Shown here: in pieces, positions 41,746-48,934 of the stretch | Position numbering within the stretch: the stretch's first letter is position 1 | How the letters are laid out: every line of letters starts with the position of its first letter | Assembly (NCBI GenBank): GCA_017847725.1 | Contig: JAGAXW010000003.1 | Coordinates: forward strand, 62,001-126,000 | Direction: 5' to 3' | Origin: Prevotella sp. | GTDB taxonomy: Bacteria; Bacteroidota; Bacteroidia; Bacteroidales; Bacteroidaceae | DNA length: 64,000 nt | The notes under the pieces: model-generated | What the model was told of the DNA's origin: nothing | Seen by the model: only the letters and a program-made list of their open reading frames with translations | Database searches by the model: none | Position numbers and translations under genes: made by a program

Positions 41746-43331
41746 TATATATAAGGCTGTAGACGTTCCCAAATTATTTGATCGTAGCCATAGACGTCAG
41801 GCCAGGTTCTCACACTTCCATTCTCGTCGGGCCAGATTGTGTAGTAAATCAAGAAAAGAGGCACATGTGGTTTCACTGGGACATAGCCTATTAGCCTATG
41901 TTCCTTGTCCTCACTGTGTCTTTCCAGATATGCCCGTCCTCTTTCTGTTTCTGGTTTGATATCCATCGAAATGCGTATCCGGTCCAGAAGCCACTCGTCG
42001 GGCTGGTCCAAAACGTATTGTGCCAACTCAAAGGGCTTGGCCACTCGTACACATCCGTGCGACACTGCTCTCATGTCACGCATGAAGGCACCGGGGTTTG
42101 AGGTATAGTGAAGAAACACGGAGTAATTGTTCTTAAAGCGGAACACGATGCGGCCTAACGAATTATCCGAACCACTCTGTTGCGCAACACGATAGTTTCC
42201 ACTCAAAAGCATACTCCGCGAGACACTGCTAACATCTATCACTTTATTGGTGGTTTTTTCGTATATCTGATAGCGGTTTCGTGCAAAATACGCGGTATCA
42301 CCGACATGCTTGACGACGTCTTTTTCTACGATACTCCTGGGAATAACCCACTGGGGATTAACCTCCATCCATTCGATGGCACTGGTCAGCAGCGGTGTCT
42401 TCGTCTTCTGAGCACCACAGACAATGCGCATGTCGAGTAATGTGTCCGCGTCGAATGCATACAGATGATAGGCAGGTATATTGACTACAATATACTTGCC
42501 CGACTCGGGTATGGGCTGGCGGAGTCTCCAGCGTCCGCGTTCCATGTTACAAAGGATGCACCGGCGCTGCTCATTGTCTGGCTGTTCATACAACATCTCC
42601 TTCATCTGCCGGTAGTATTTGCCGTCGGGCTGTATCTCGCTTAAGAAGGCTGCGATGCTGTCGTTCTTTATCTTGCTCAGCACACTACGATAGAACGAGG
42701 ACGAGGGTACGTCCATGGGAATGTCGAACAGCTCACGATAGATTGTCCTGTGGTGTACCGTATCTTCTTTCTCTACATCAAGATTGTTGAACACTCTTCT
42801 CGGATTTATATATCCGAACCGCTGTCCCGTGGCATATCTAAGGCAGGCGCGTGTCAACTGGAACTCCAGCCTTGCTGCCACCCTGTTGATTTCCTGCGAA
42901 TCGTCAAAGTCCAGTTGGCGCAATTTCCTAATGTCATTTTCTATTCCGACGATGCCAAACGCATTCGGACTCATGCCAATTTCGGGCAGCAAACGGAGCC
43001 ATGACACCAGCGAGTCTGCCCTGTCGTCTATGCCATAATAGTCTATCCACAACAGTTTGTCATGCTCCAGATAATAGCTTCGCGTCACTCTGTCGACATC
43101 CACTTCTACAGGGGTCTCCCAGGCTATTTTCTGCAAATTACCTTTTATCTTGTGATAGTCGAAAACAAATGCAGGCGTCTTCAAATCTGAAAACGCCTCC
43201 GTCGTTGTTATTCTATTTTGATCGTTCTCTCTCTGGTTGCAACTTGTCAGCAACAAAAGCACCAAAGCAAGTAGTTCAGTTAGTGTATAGAAACTTTTCT
43301 GACTACCTTTCCTATTTTTAGAATGTAGCAA
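41745..43331 (-). CDS. L,D-transpeptidase, YcbB/LdtD-like lipoprotein
   Basis: A 528-residue cell-wall enzyme. The start is a TTG; it gives a basic n-region, a hydrophobic stretch and a lipobox-like LLTSC at about residue 31, so the protein is probably a lipoprotein, but the start is not certain. The catalytic YkuD domain at about residues 285-440 has the signature RAVSHGCVRVAKP with the catalytic Cys and His. The long N-terminal region resembles the scaffold domain of YcbB. It would make 3-3 crosslinks or attach proteins to peptidoglycan. Its first 52 bases overlap the preceding small gene, and its stop overlaps the sigma factor start. Confidence 0.88.
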   Translation of the reverse strand: MLHSKNRKGSQKSFYTLTELLALVLLLLTSCNQRENDQNRITTTEAFSDLKTPAFVFDYHKIKGNLQKIAWETPVEVDVDRVTRSYYLEHDKLLWIDYYGIDDRADSLVSWLRLLPEIGMSPNAFGIVGIENDIRKLRQLDFDDSQEINRVAARLEFQLTRACLRYATGQRFGYINPRRVFNNLDVEKEDTVHHRTIYRELFDIPMDVPSSSFYRSVLSKIKNDSIAAFLSEIQPDGKYYRQMKEMLYEQPDNEQRRCILCNMERGRWRLRQPIPESGKYIVVNIPAYHLYAFDADTLLDMRIVCGAQKTKTPLLTSAIEWMEVNPQWVIPRSIVEKDVVKHVGDTAYFARNRYQIYEKTTNKVIDVSSVSRSMLLSGNYRVAQQSGSDNSLGRIVFRFKNNYSVFLHYTSNPGAFMRDMRAVSHGCVRVAKPFELAQYVLDQPDEWLLDRIRISMDIKPETERGRAYLERHSEDKEHRLIGYVPVKPHVPLFLIYYTIWPDENGSVRTWPDVYGYDQIIWERLQPYI

Positions 43332-43603
43332 CCTTTGGGAATGTTAAGTTCGACTCTCTGTGCAGGACTTTCTATCTTTATGGACATGATACGTCGTCCC
43401 GTCAACGAAACGACCTCCAAGACCTGTCCCTGTGCACCGCTAATAGTAACCGACTGACCATCGACACTAATCGAGACATCCTCGTCGAGAGACTGTTCAA
43501 TCGCTGCCATCTGCATATCGGCAGCACTAACTGTGACGGAGCTCGTCGCCAACAGGGCAGATACAAAGATACATATTGTAAGTAGTCGTTTTATCATACG
43601 CAT
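43280..43603 (-). CDS. Small exported protein with sorting-domain-like C-terminus
   Basis: A 107-residue protein with a signal peptide (residues about 1-28, ending VSA). The mature part is a small beta-domain: ISVDGQSVTISGAQGQVLEV then SLTGRRIMSIKIES and KGCYILKIGKVVRKVSIH, which is the pattern of type IX secretion C-terminal sorting domains (a conductor-like VYxxxG form is replaced by CYILKIG). No cargo domain precedes it. It opens the envelope operon. Confidence 0.65.
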   Translation of the reverse strand: MRMIKRLLTICIFVSALLATSSVTVSAADMQMAAIEQSLDEDVSISVDGQSVTISGAQGQVLEVVSLTGRRIMSIKIESPAQRVELNIPKGCYILKIGKVVRKVSIH

Positions 43604-43620
43604 TCATATATATACCACTG

Positions 43621-43653
43621 CAAAATTATAAAATAAAAAGGTTCTAACCAAAT
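43621..43653 (-). promoter_or_regulatory. Promoter of the transpeptidase-sigma operon
   Basis: Minus-strand TTTG at 43653-43650, 20-base gap, TAATTTTGC at 43629-43621; 18 bases before the ATG at 43603. Confidence 0.65.
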
Positions 43654-43674
43654 TTTTTTGTGAAAAAATGCAGC

Positions 43675-44589
43675 CTAAACGTCAAAAACAGCCATTTCTT
43701 CGGTAAGGAAACTGTCTGGGAAGACCTCCTTAGCCTCGTTCAACAAGACCATCTCGTCCTCATAGCGTGAAGAATAATGCCCAAGCAGCAGCTTACGCAC
43801 CCCGGCGTCACGAGCCACCTGTGCAGCCTGCCGCGCTGTTGAGTGGTAATATTTCTCTGCCATCTGCAGATAGTCCTCAGCATACGTACTCTCATGATAC
43901 AGTGTGGTGACACTGTTCAGTTGTTGGTAGAGACTGGAAACATATCGTGTGTCGCTGCAGTAGGCATAGCTGCGAGGTTGGTCGGCAGGAATCGTGAGCT
44001 TCTGATGGGAAATCGTTTCACCTTCGGCCGTAGTCCAATCGGCACCAGCCTTGATGTTGTTAAACTGGCTTACAGGCACTCCGTAGAAATCTGCTACATC
44101 TCTGCGGATATGGGGCATCATTGGCTTTTCCCGGAAAATATATCCGCAACACGGCACCCTGTGCTCCAAGGGGACCGACTCCACCACCAGTGAGCGGTCT
44201 TCGTATATCGTTTTATGCTGAGTGGTATCTACCGCATGAAACTCTATCTCATATTCCAGGCCCTGGCAGAATTCACGTATCTGCATTTCCAGAATCTGTC
44301 CAAGCTTCTGAGGGCCATAGATGGACAATTTGGCTGTACGCCCGAGAAGTCCAAAGGTGCTTATCATGCCAATCAGTCCAAAACAGTGGTCACCATGCAG
44401 ATGGGATATGAAGATGGCACTAATCTTGGTAAAACGTAGTCTTGAGCGGCGCAACTGTATCTGAGTGCCTTCGCCACAGTCCACCAGAAACAACTTACCA
44501 CGCACCTCGACAACTTGTGCCGAGGGGAAATGCTTCAGCGTGGGCAGTGCGCTTCCGCAGCCAAGAATATGGACTCGAAACGGCTCCAC
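43675..44589 (-). CDS. rnz: Ribonuclease Z
   Basis: A 304-residue metallo-beta-lactamase-fold enzyme that trims 3' trailers of tRNA precursors. The zinc motif is SHLHGDHCFGL near residue 63, and other metal ligands appear in HRVPCCGYIF, YCSDTRY, YHESTYAEDY and LLGHYSSRY. The flexible-arm region (LEYEIEFHAVDTT and surroundings) needed for tRNA binding is present. Last gene of the mazG-lipoprotein-rnz group, three bases after the lipoprotein gene. Confidence 0.95.
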   Translation of the reverse strand: MEPFRVHILGCGSALPTLKHFPSAQVVEVRGKLFLVDCGEGTQIQLRRSRLRFTKISAIFISHLHGDHCFGLIGMISTFGLLGRTAKLSIYGPQKLGQILEMQIREFCQGLEYEIEFHAVDTTQHKTIYEDRSLVVESVPLEHRVPCCGYIFREKPMMPHIRRDVADFYGVPVSQFNNIKAGADWTTAEGETISHQKLTIPADQPRSYAYCSDTRYVSSLYQQLNSVTTLYHESTYAEDYLQMAEKYYHSTARQAAQVARDAGVRKLLLGHYSSRYEDEMVLLNEAKEVFPDSFLTEEMAVFDV

Positions 44590-44592
44590 TCT

Positions 44593-45258
44593 CTACATTT
44601 TGAAATCGTCGGTAGCGTCTTCCAATTCCACCTCCAGCCCATAGGTCTCACGAGGCTTCTGGCGACCATACTCGAAGATGTCTTCCGAATCCTTGAACAC
44701 CAGTGAGTCTGCGCCCAGCTTGACAATGTCATAGAGATTCACCTCGTCCTCCTCGCTGCCGCCCTCTCGAACGCATACAATTTCCAGCTGTCCTCTGACA
44801 AGTCGCCAGGTCTTGTAGGTAATCGTGCTCTGCTCTATTCCCTCAACGATGCCACCCTCTTTGATGCAGATGCCAATCTCGTCGCTACCGTCTATCGGGT
44901 TGGGCATCACCCAACTTCCTAACAAAGAAGACTGATTGACAACCATCACAGCCTCTTTCTTGTCTTTCGTGGGAACCACCGCCATTCTGTCGCCGGGTTG
45001 CAGTCCGCCAAAGACTTTCTCGTCTTCCTGAGCGGCAGACATGTCGATACGCAGCGTGTCGCCCGTATCAGTGATAAGCTGCAGGGAGTTCATCGACGTA
45101 GCTTCGCCACAAATACCGTAAAGCGTCGGGTCGAGATTTTCCACTTCAGCCGAGTCTCCATCGTCAAATGGTACTTTTTTTGTTCCGTTTCCACAGCTAC
45201 CCATCATCACGACAACAAGTGAGATGATGGTAGGGATTACGATCTTATGCATTTTCAT
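44593..45258 (-). CDS. Hypothetical lipoprotein, lipocalin-like
   Basis: A 221-residue protein with a signal and lipobox MMGSC at about residue 22, so it is membrane-anchored. The mature part is acidic and rich in beta strands, with a later segment LLGSWVMPNPIDGSDEIGIC followed by EGIEQSTITYKTWRLVRGQLEI that recalls small lipocalin-like domains of Bacteroidota lipoproteins. No active site is seen. It lies between mazG and rnz in one transcript. Confidence 0.7.
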   Translation of the reverse strand: MKMHKIVIPTIISLVVVMMGSCGNGTKKVPFDDGDSAEVENLDPTLYGICGEATSMNSLQLITDTGDTLRIDMSAAQEDEKVFGGLQPGDRMAVVPTKDKKEAVMVVNQSSLLGSWVMPNPIDGSDEIGICIKEGGIVEGIEQSTITYKTWRLVRGQLEIVCVREGGSEEDEVNLYDIVKLGADSLVFKDSEDIFEYGRQKPRETYGLEVELEDATDDFKM

Positions 45259-45271
45259 ATCTTTCTATTTA

Positions 45272-46141
45272 TTATTCTTTTTCCAGTTTCTTTGCTTCGT
45301 TCCACAGTTCGTCCATTTCTTCCAGAGTCATCTCTGTCAGCGGCTTGCCAACCTTGATGCTGTGTTGCTCGATGTAGTTGAATCGGTGTATGAATTTCTG
45401 GTTGGTCTGCTCCAAGGCGTTATCCGGATTCAACTTATACAGACGTGCAGCGTTGATTACGGAAAACAGGAAGTCGCCCAGTTCTTCCTCAGAGCGCTGC
45501 CGATTGTCCTTTTCCAATTCAGCCTTCAGTTCGTCAATCTCTTCATGCACTTTGGCCCATACATCCTGCCTTTCCGCCCAGTCGAAGCCCACGTGACGCG
45601 CCTTGTCTTGAATGCGGTATGCCTTGATGATGGAAGGCAGTGCCGTGGGCACACCGGCCAGCACCGTCTTGTTGCCGTCCTTCTCCTTTTGTTTGATCTG
45701 CTCCCAGTTGTCGAGCACCTGCTCCACATTCTTTGCCTCGGCAAATTCAGATTTCTCCCTGTTCTCTGCCGGCACGTAGGGCAGCGGCTTGGGATTGGGC
45801 TCTCCTACCTGTGACGGATGGTAGACATGAGGATGCCTGAAGACCAGCTTGTCAACCAGTTTGTTACACACGTCAGCAACGTCGAACTGCGATTTCTCCT
45901 CGCCGATGCGAGCGTAGAAGACGATGTGCAGCAGCACGTCGCCCAGTTCCTTGCATATTTCGTGGTTGTCGTTATTGATCAGCGCCTCGCACAACTCGTA
46001 TGTTTCCTCGATGGTGTTGGGGCGCAGGCTTTCATTGGTCTGTTTCTTGTCCCATGGACATTTTTCCCGCAACGTGTCCATCACATCGAGCAGGCGCCCA
46101 AATGCGTTCATCTTTTCTTCTCGTGTATGCATTTGTTCCAT
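45272..46141 (-). CDS. mazG: Nucleoside triphosphate pyrophosphohydrolase MazG
   Basis: A 289-residue NTP pyrophosphohydrolase that cleaves NTPs to NMP and PPi and helps clear aberrant nucleotides. The start region LRVMDxLRxxCPWDxxQT is present as LDVMDTLREKCPWDKKQT. The Mg2+ motif EETYELCEAL-x-KELGDVLLHIVFYARI (EExxE...ExxD) is intact, and a second, weaker repeat with EEIDELKAEL and EEELGDFLFSVINAARL follows. The -7 element TACTTTTGC lies just upstream at 46157-46149 on the minus strand. Confidence 0.95.
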   Translation of the reverse strand: MEQMHTREEKMNAFGRLLDVMDTLREKCPWDKKQTNESLRPNTIEETYELCEALINNDNHEICKELGDVLLHIVFYARIGEEKSQFDVADVCNKLVDKLVFRHPHVYHPSQVGEPNPKPLPYVPAENREKSEFAEAKNVEQVLDNWEQIKQKEKDGNKTVLAGVPTALPSIIKAYRIQDKARHVGFDWAERQDVWAKVHEEIDELKAELEKDNRQRSEEELGDFLFSVINAARLYKLNPDNALEQTNQKFIHRFNYIEQHSIKVGKPLTEMTLEEMDELWNEAKKLEKE

Positions 46142-46178
46142 AATACTTGCAAAAGTACGAATAATATTTGAAATAGAA

Positions 46179-46218
46179 ATAAAAAAAGAAGAATTTCGAT
46201 TAAAAAATTCTTCTTTCC
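46179..46218 (-). terminator. Terminator of tRNA-Arg
   Basis: On the minus strand AAAGAAGAATTT pairs with AAATTCTTCTTT, followed by a T run; lies just beyond the tRNA 3' end. Confidence 0.75.
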
Positions 46219-46240
46219 TATTCTTAAATTCTGTTTTGAG

Positions 46241-46314
46241 TGACTCCCGCGGGATTCAAACCCACAACCTTCTGATCCGTAGTCAGATGCTCTATTCAGT
46301 TGAGCTAGGGAGCC
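46241..46314 (-). tRNA. tRNA-Arg (ACG)
   Basis: A 74-base cloverleaf on the minus strand. The acceptor arm pairs GGCTCCC with GGGAGTC (one G-U), discriminator A. The anticodon stem TCTGA/TCAGA encloses the loop CTACGGA with anticodon ACG. The T arm has GGTTTGAATCCC. CCA is not encoded. Confidence 0.94.
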
Positions 46315-46333
46315 TCATTTCTTTTAAGCGAGT

Positions 46334-46366
46334 GCAAAGGTACGCACTTTTTATTTAACCACCAAA
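46334..46366 (-). promoter_or_regulatory. Promoter of tRNA-Arg
   Basis: Minus-strand TTTG at 46366-46363, 20-base gap, TACCTTTGC at 46342-46334. Confidence 0.7.
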
Positions 46367-46424
46367 CTTTTTTGCGACTTTTTTCTAAAAAAAATGTTTT
46401 TTCCCGTTTTTCAGCCGTTTTTCT

Positions 46425-46468
46425 TAAAAATTAAAGGGAGACTCCTGTCTCACGACACAAGTCTCCCC
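46425..46468 (-). terminator. Terminator behind the cobalamin riboswitch
   Basis: Minus-strand hairpin GGGAGACTTGTGTC-GTGA-GACAGGAGTCTCCC (plus positions 46436-46467) with a GUGA tetraloop, followed by TTTAATTTTT. It lies 73 bases after the B12 box and 59 bases before the tRNA-Arg promoter. Confidence 0.8.
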
Positions 46469-46540
46469 GAGACTTATATAATAATACACGTATTCCGTCT
46501 TACGATCTAACCCCAGAGATCTAAAAGACGAATGAATCAT

Positions 46541-46680
46541 CAGGCAGGTCTTCTGACTTACTCCCTCCCCCGGTTCGCCTTCCCAAAAATATCAGTGGCG
46601 TAATGAACCGAGAGTGCAAGGAGAGCTTACAGCTGCGGGACAGTCGGGGATTCACACCCCGTTCCCTTACCTAATGCGTG
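46541..46680 (-). ncRNA. Cobalamin (B12) riboswitch without a recognisable target gene
   Basis: Read on the minus strand, all hallmark parts of a cobalamin riboswitch are present in order: GGGAACGGGGTGTGAATCCC, CGACTGTCCCGCAGCTGTAAG, the GCCACTG motif, GGGAAGGCGAACC and the B12 box AGTCAGAAGACCTGCC at 46558-46543. It binds adenosyl- or other cobalamins and normally controls B12 transport or B12-independent enzymes located downstream. Here the sequence downstream is a terminator followed by tRNA-Arg. An ATG begins one base after the box and opens a 38-codon frame (46540-46424) that runs through the terminator, but its sequence does not look like a protein. Confidence 0.9.
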
Positions 46681-46734
46681 GCAAAGATACGAAATAATAC
46701 CGACATACGAAAGTTTTTTGGGAAGATTAACGCA
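46681..46734 (-). promoter_or_regulatory. Promoter of the riboswitch with an upstream TGCGTTAATCTTCC block
   Basis: Minus-strand TATCTTTGC at 46689-46681 is the -7 element. A TGCGTTAATCTTCC block lies exactly 31 bases upstream (46734-46721). The same block and spacing recur before a -7 element at 62486-62478. Confidence 0.55.
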
Positions 46735-47373
46735 GGCCGCCCCATCAATAGCAGATTTGCAGGCAATAGCCACAAAATTTATGTACGCGTACTTATTTAA
46801 TATGAATTCGACGAAAAAAAACAGTTTCACACACGGACATATACCGTTGATGTTTAACGAGATACGTGTGAAACTATATTTTCGGCTCGTCACGTCTGTA
46901 TCATCTCCCATTATAGTCTATTTCATATTTTGTAACGGTGGCATTGTATCGTGCGACGGCCGTCGCACATATCTACCACGGCCGTCGCACGATATAAAAT
47001 AAGGCTCTCCAGACGGTGATAAACCTGGCATAGATGATGATTCAGCCTAACTTGATAGATAGCACACCCGGACTGCATACCAGTGTTCTCCAAAACTTAG
47101 TTTCACACCTAAAACTCAGTCACACAGACGGATACAAGTTGTCGTGAATCTGTTTTTTTGAGTTAAAATTATAATCAATGAGCAATCAGAAGCTACGCAC
47201 GATAGGAGAACAATATAAGAAACAGAAGACTTCACCTTATTTATATATGATATTACCATATACCAATCAGGGCGTGGAAATCTAAGCAAGCCAAAAAAAA
47301 TGTTGCACTTTTGTGGCGTTACCCTGAAAGTAATCTTTTTACCTTAAAAAGGACTAATACCTATTTAAGATTG
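46735..47373. other. Gene-poor stretch with palindromes and short repeats
   Basis: No convincing gene. It contains a GTACGCGTAC palindrome near 46783, three AGTTTCACAC copies (46823, inverted at 46866, and 47099), the palindrome pair at 46949-46998 described separately, and one short frame at 47178-47285 (35 residues, MSNQKLRTIGEQYKKQ at the start) that could be a small gene but has no recognisable relatives or promoter. A 94-residue frame at 46718-47002 has no protein-like composition. Confidence 0.5.
46949..46998. repeat. GTGCGACGGCCGTCGCAC palindrome pair
   Basis: ATCGTGCGACGGCCGTCGCA holds an 18-base perfect palindrome, and 12 bases later CGGCCGTCGCACGAT repeats one arm with its flank, so the whole block also folds as one long hairpin with ATCGTGCGACGG paired to CCGTCGCACGAT. 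It is very GC-rich in an AT-rich setting. Confidence 0.75.
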
Positions 47374-47410
47374 AAAGCGGTTGCCTCTGAGGGGCATCGC
47401 TTTATTTTTT
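47374..47410 (+). terminator. Intrinsic terminator upstream of rplU
   Basis: AAAGCG (47374-47379) pairs with CGCTTT (47398-47403), with an inner TGCC/GGCA helix, followed by ATTTTTT. It implies a plus-strand transcript from the gene-poor stretch that stops before the rplU promoter. Confidence 0.6.
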
Positions 47411-47421
47411 ACTCGCTTTTC

Positions 47422-47453
47422 TTGGTTGTTTCATTATTTTTTTGTACCTTTGC
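47422..47453 (+). promoter_or_regulatory. Promoter of rplU-rpmA
   Basis: TTG at 47422-47424, 20-base gap, TACCTTTGC at 47445-47453. The leader to the ATG at 47540 is about 80 bases, long enough for autoregulation by L21. Confidence 0.7.
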
Positions 47454-47539
47454 GGCCGATTTAGTCTGTAGTGGCCTAAAAAAGTTGTTGCACAAAGTGA
47501 CACGCCATGCAGAAAAACCCGTTAAAACAATTAAAAACA

Positions 47540-47857
47540 ATGTACGCAATTGTAGAAATCAACGGTCAACAGTTCAAGGCTGAGGAGGGCAAAAAGCTTT
47601 TCGTTAACCACATGAAGGATGTGGAAGCTGGTAAAACTGTTGAATTCGACAAGGTACTGCTTGTCGACAACGAAGGTACAGTACAGGTAGGTGCGCCCAC
47701 CGTAAGCGGTGCCAAAGTAGTATGCGAAGTGGTAAATCCGCTCGTAAAGGGTGAGAAGGTTATCGTGTTCAAGATGAAGCGTCGTAAGGACTCTCGCAAG
47801 CGCAACGGTCACCGTCAGCAGTACACCCAGGTAGAAGTTAAATCAGTAATCGCTTAA
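47540..47857 (+). CDS. rplU: 50S ribosomal protein L21
   Basis: A 105-residue ribosomal protein L21 of normal length. It starts [20 protein letters not shown] and contains the RNA-binding stretch [21 protein letters not shown] shared by the family. An upstream in-frame ATG at 47507 would add 11 residues not seen in L21. rpmA follows after 18 bases with AGGAGG just before it. Confidence 0.97.
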   Translation: MYAIVEINGQQFKAEEGKKLFVNHMKDVEAGKTVEFDKVLLVDNEGTVQVGAPTVSGAKVVCEVVNPLVKGEKVIVFKMKRRKDSRKRNGHRQQYTQVEVKSVIA

Positions 47858-47875
47858 AATTAGGAGGAACAAGAA

Positions 47876-48139
47876 ATGGCACATAAAAAAGGTGTAGGTA
47901 GTTCTAAGAACGGCCGTGAGTCAGCAGCTCAGCGACTGGGCGTGAAGATTTTTGGCGGTCAGAAGGTTGTAGCTGGTAACATCATCGTTCGTCAGCGTGG
48001 CTCTAAGCACAATGCTGGCAACAATGTTGCTATGGGTAAGGACGACACGCTCTACGCACTCGTCGACGGAACTGTTCAGTTCCACAAGGGCAAGCGCGAC
48101 AAGAGTTATGTTTCTGTAATTCCTGAAGCTCAAGCCTAA
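47876..48139 (+). CDS. rpmA: 50S ribosomal protein L27
   Basis: An 87-residue ribosomal protein L27 at the peptidyl transferase centre. It begins [20 protein letters not shown] and has the conserved [21 protein letters not shown] and HFKGKRDK-like [13 protein letters not shown]. There is no cleavable N-terminal extension of the Firmicutes kind. AGGAGGAAC upstream is a strong ribosome binding site. Confidence 0.97.
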   Translation: MAHKKGVGSSKNGRESAAQRLGVKIFGGQKVVAGNIIVRQRGSKHNAGNNVAMGKDDTLYALVDGTVQFHKGKRDKSYVSVIPEAQA

Positions 48140-48173
48140 GAGAAACAAAAATAATTTATTCCAAACAAACACT

Positions 48174-48206
48174 AAAGGGAGCCCTCGCAAGAGCCTCCCT
48201 TTTTCA
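48174..48206 (+). terminator. Terminator of rplU-rpmA
   Basis: AAAGGGAG (48174-48181) pairs with CTCCCTTT (48195-48202), followed by T residues. Confidence 0.75.
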
Positions 48207-48218
48207 TTTCAAGTATAA

Positions 48219-48250
48219 CAAAAAAATTGATTGTCTCACGACAATCAATC
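48219..48250 (-). terminator. Terminator of the paaK-DUF3256 transcript
   Basis: Minus-strand ATTGATTGTC-GTGA-GACAATCAAT followed by TTTTTTT, with the same GUGA tetraloop as the hairpin behind the riboswitch. Confidence 0.75.
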
Positions 48251-48357
48251 TTTTAAATTAACCTTAATAATCTAATACCATGAAAAACACACTGCAAATT
48301 TACAAAAAAAATTAAAGACTATAACAAATGCCCTTGTATAAGTTACGGATTTTAAAT

Positions 48358-48930
48358 TTAATTAAAGATTTTCTTGTTCCAGTTAAGCTTCATTGACACT
48401 TTTGAGGGATTTTTCTGTCCTTCAATAGCAGGAATATCCAAATAATCCATGACGTCGATAGTTAGCATTGGCACCTCACTGTCTAACAATAGGGTATGCA
48501 TCCCATCGGGCAATGTGATATAGTCTGGAACATTCAGCTTTCTCCATTTCATGGAATAGAATTCTATGGTACTCTCCCGGACTTTTTCGCCGTATGTTCT
48601 AACGACGCAAACTATTTGCATCGCGCTGTCTATCGGCTCCGACGTATCCAAAAGCCGCATTTGCATTTGAGAATAATCATTCAGGGACAACTCAGCGTAT
48701 AGTTCGGTAAGCTTGTGCATCTTACTGTTGCCCTCAAGAGCGTTATTCACCTTGGCATCCATCTTGGATTCCATGAAATCGATGAAGTCGAGGCGATTGT
48801 TCTCCGTCAGATAGCCAACGAGGGAGTCGGGCATGTGCGTGAAGACTTGGCGCATATTCTGTTGTGAAGATGCACCAAGACTGACGCAGCATAACAGCAC
48901 TAAAAGAAATGGTCTCATCATTTCTGACAT
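48358..48930 (-). CDS. DUF3256 family exported protein
   Basis: A 190-residue protein with a signal peptide (FLLVLLCCVSLGASS). The mature part shows the Bacteroidales-specific DUF3256 pattern: FTHMPDSLVGYLTENNRLDF, then IDFMESKMDAKVNN, and a strand-rich second half. Function unknown. It starts four bases after the paaK stop and shares its transcript. Confidence 0.8.
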   Translation of the reverse strand: MSEMMRPFLLVLLCCVSLGASSQQNMRQVFTHMPDSLVGYLTENNRLDFIDFMESKMDAKVNNALEGNSKMHKLTELYAELSLNDYSQMQMRLLDTSEPIDSAMQIVCVVRTYGEKVRESTIEFYSMKWRKLNVPDYITLPDGMHTLLLDSEVPMLTIDVMDYLDIPAIEGQKNPSKVSMKLNWNKKIFN

Positions 48931-48934
48931 AATC

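Noticed and set aside
46424-46540. A 38-codon frame starting at the B12 box
   Set aside because: It runs through the terminator hairpin and its translation looks random; kept only as a note to the riboswitch.
46718-47002. A 94-codon frame in the gap before rplU
   Set aside because: No protein-like composition, crosses the palindrome pair and has no promoter or ribosome binding site.
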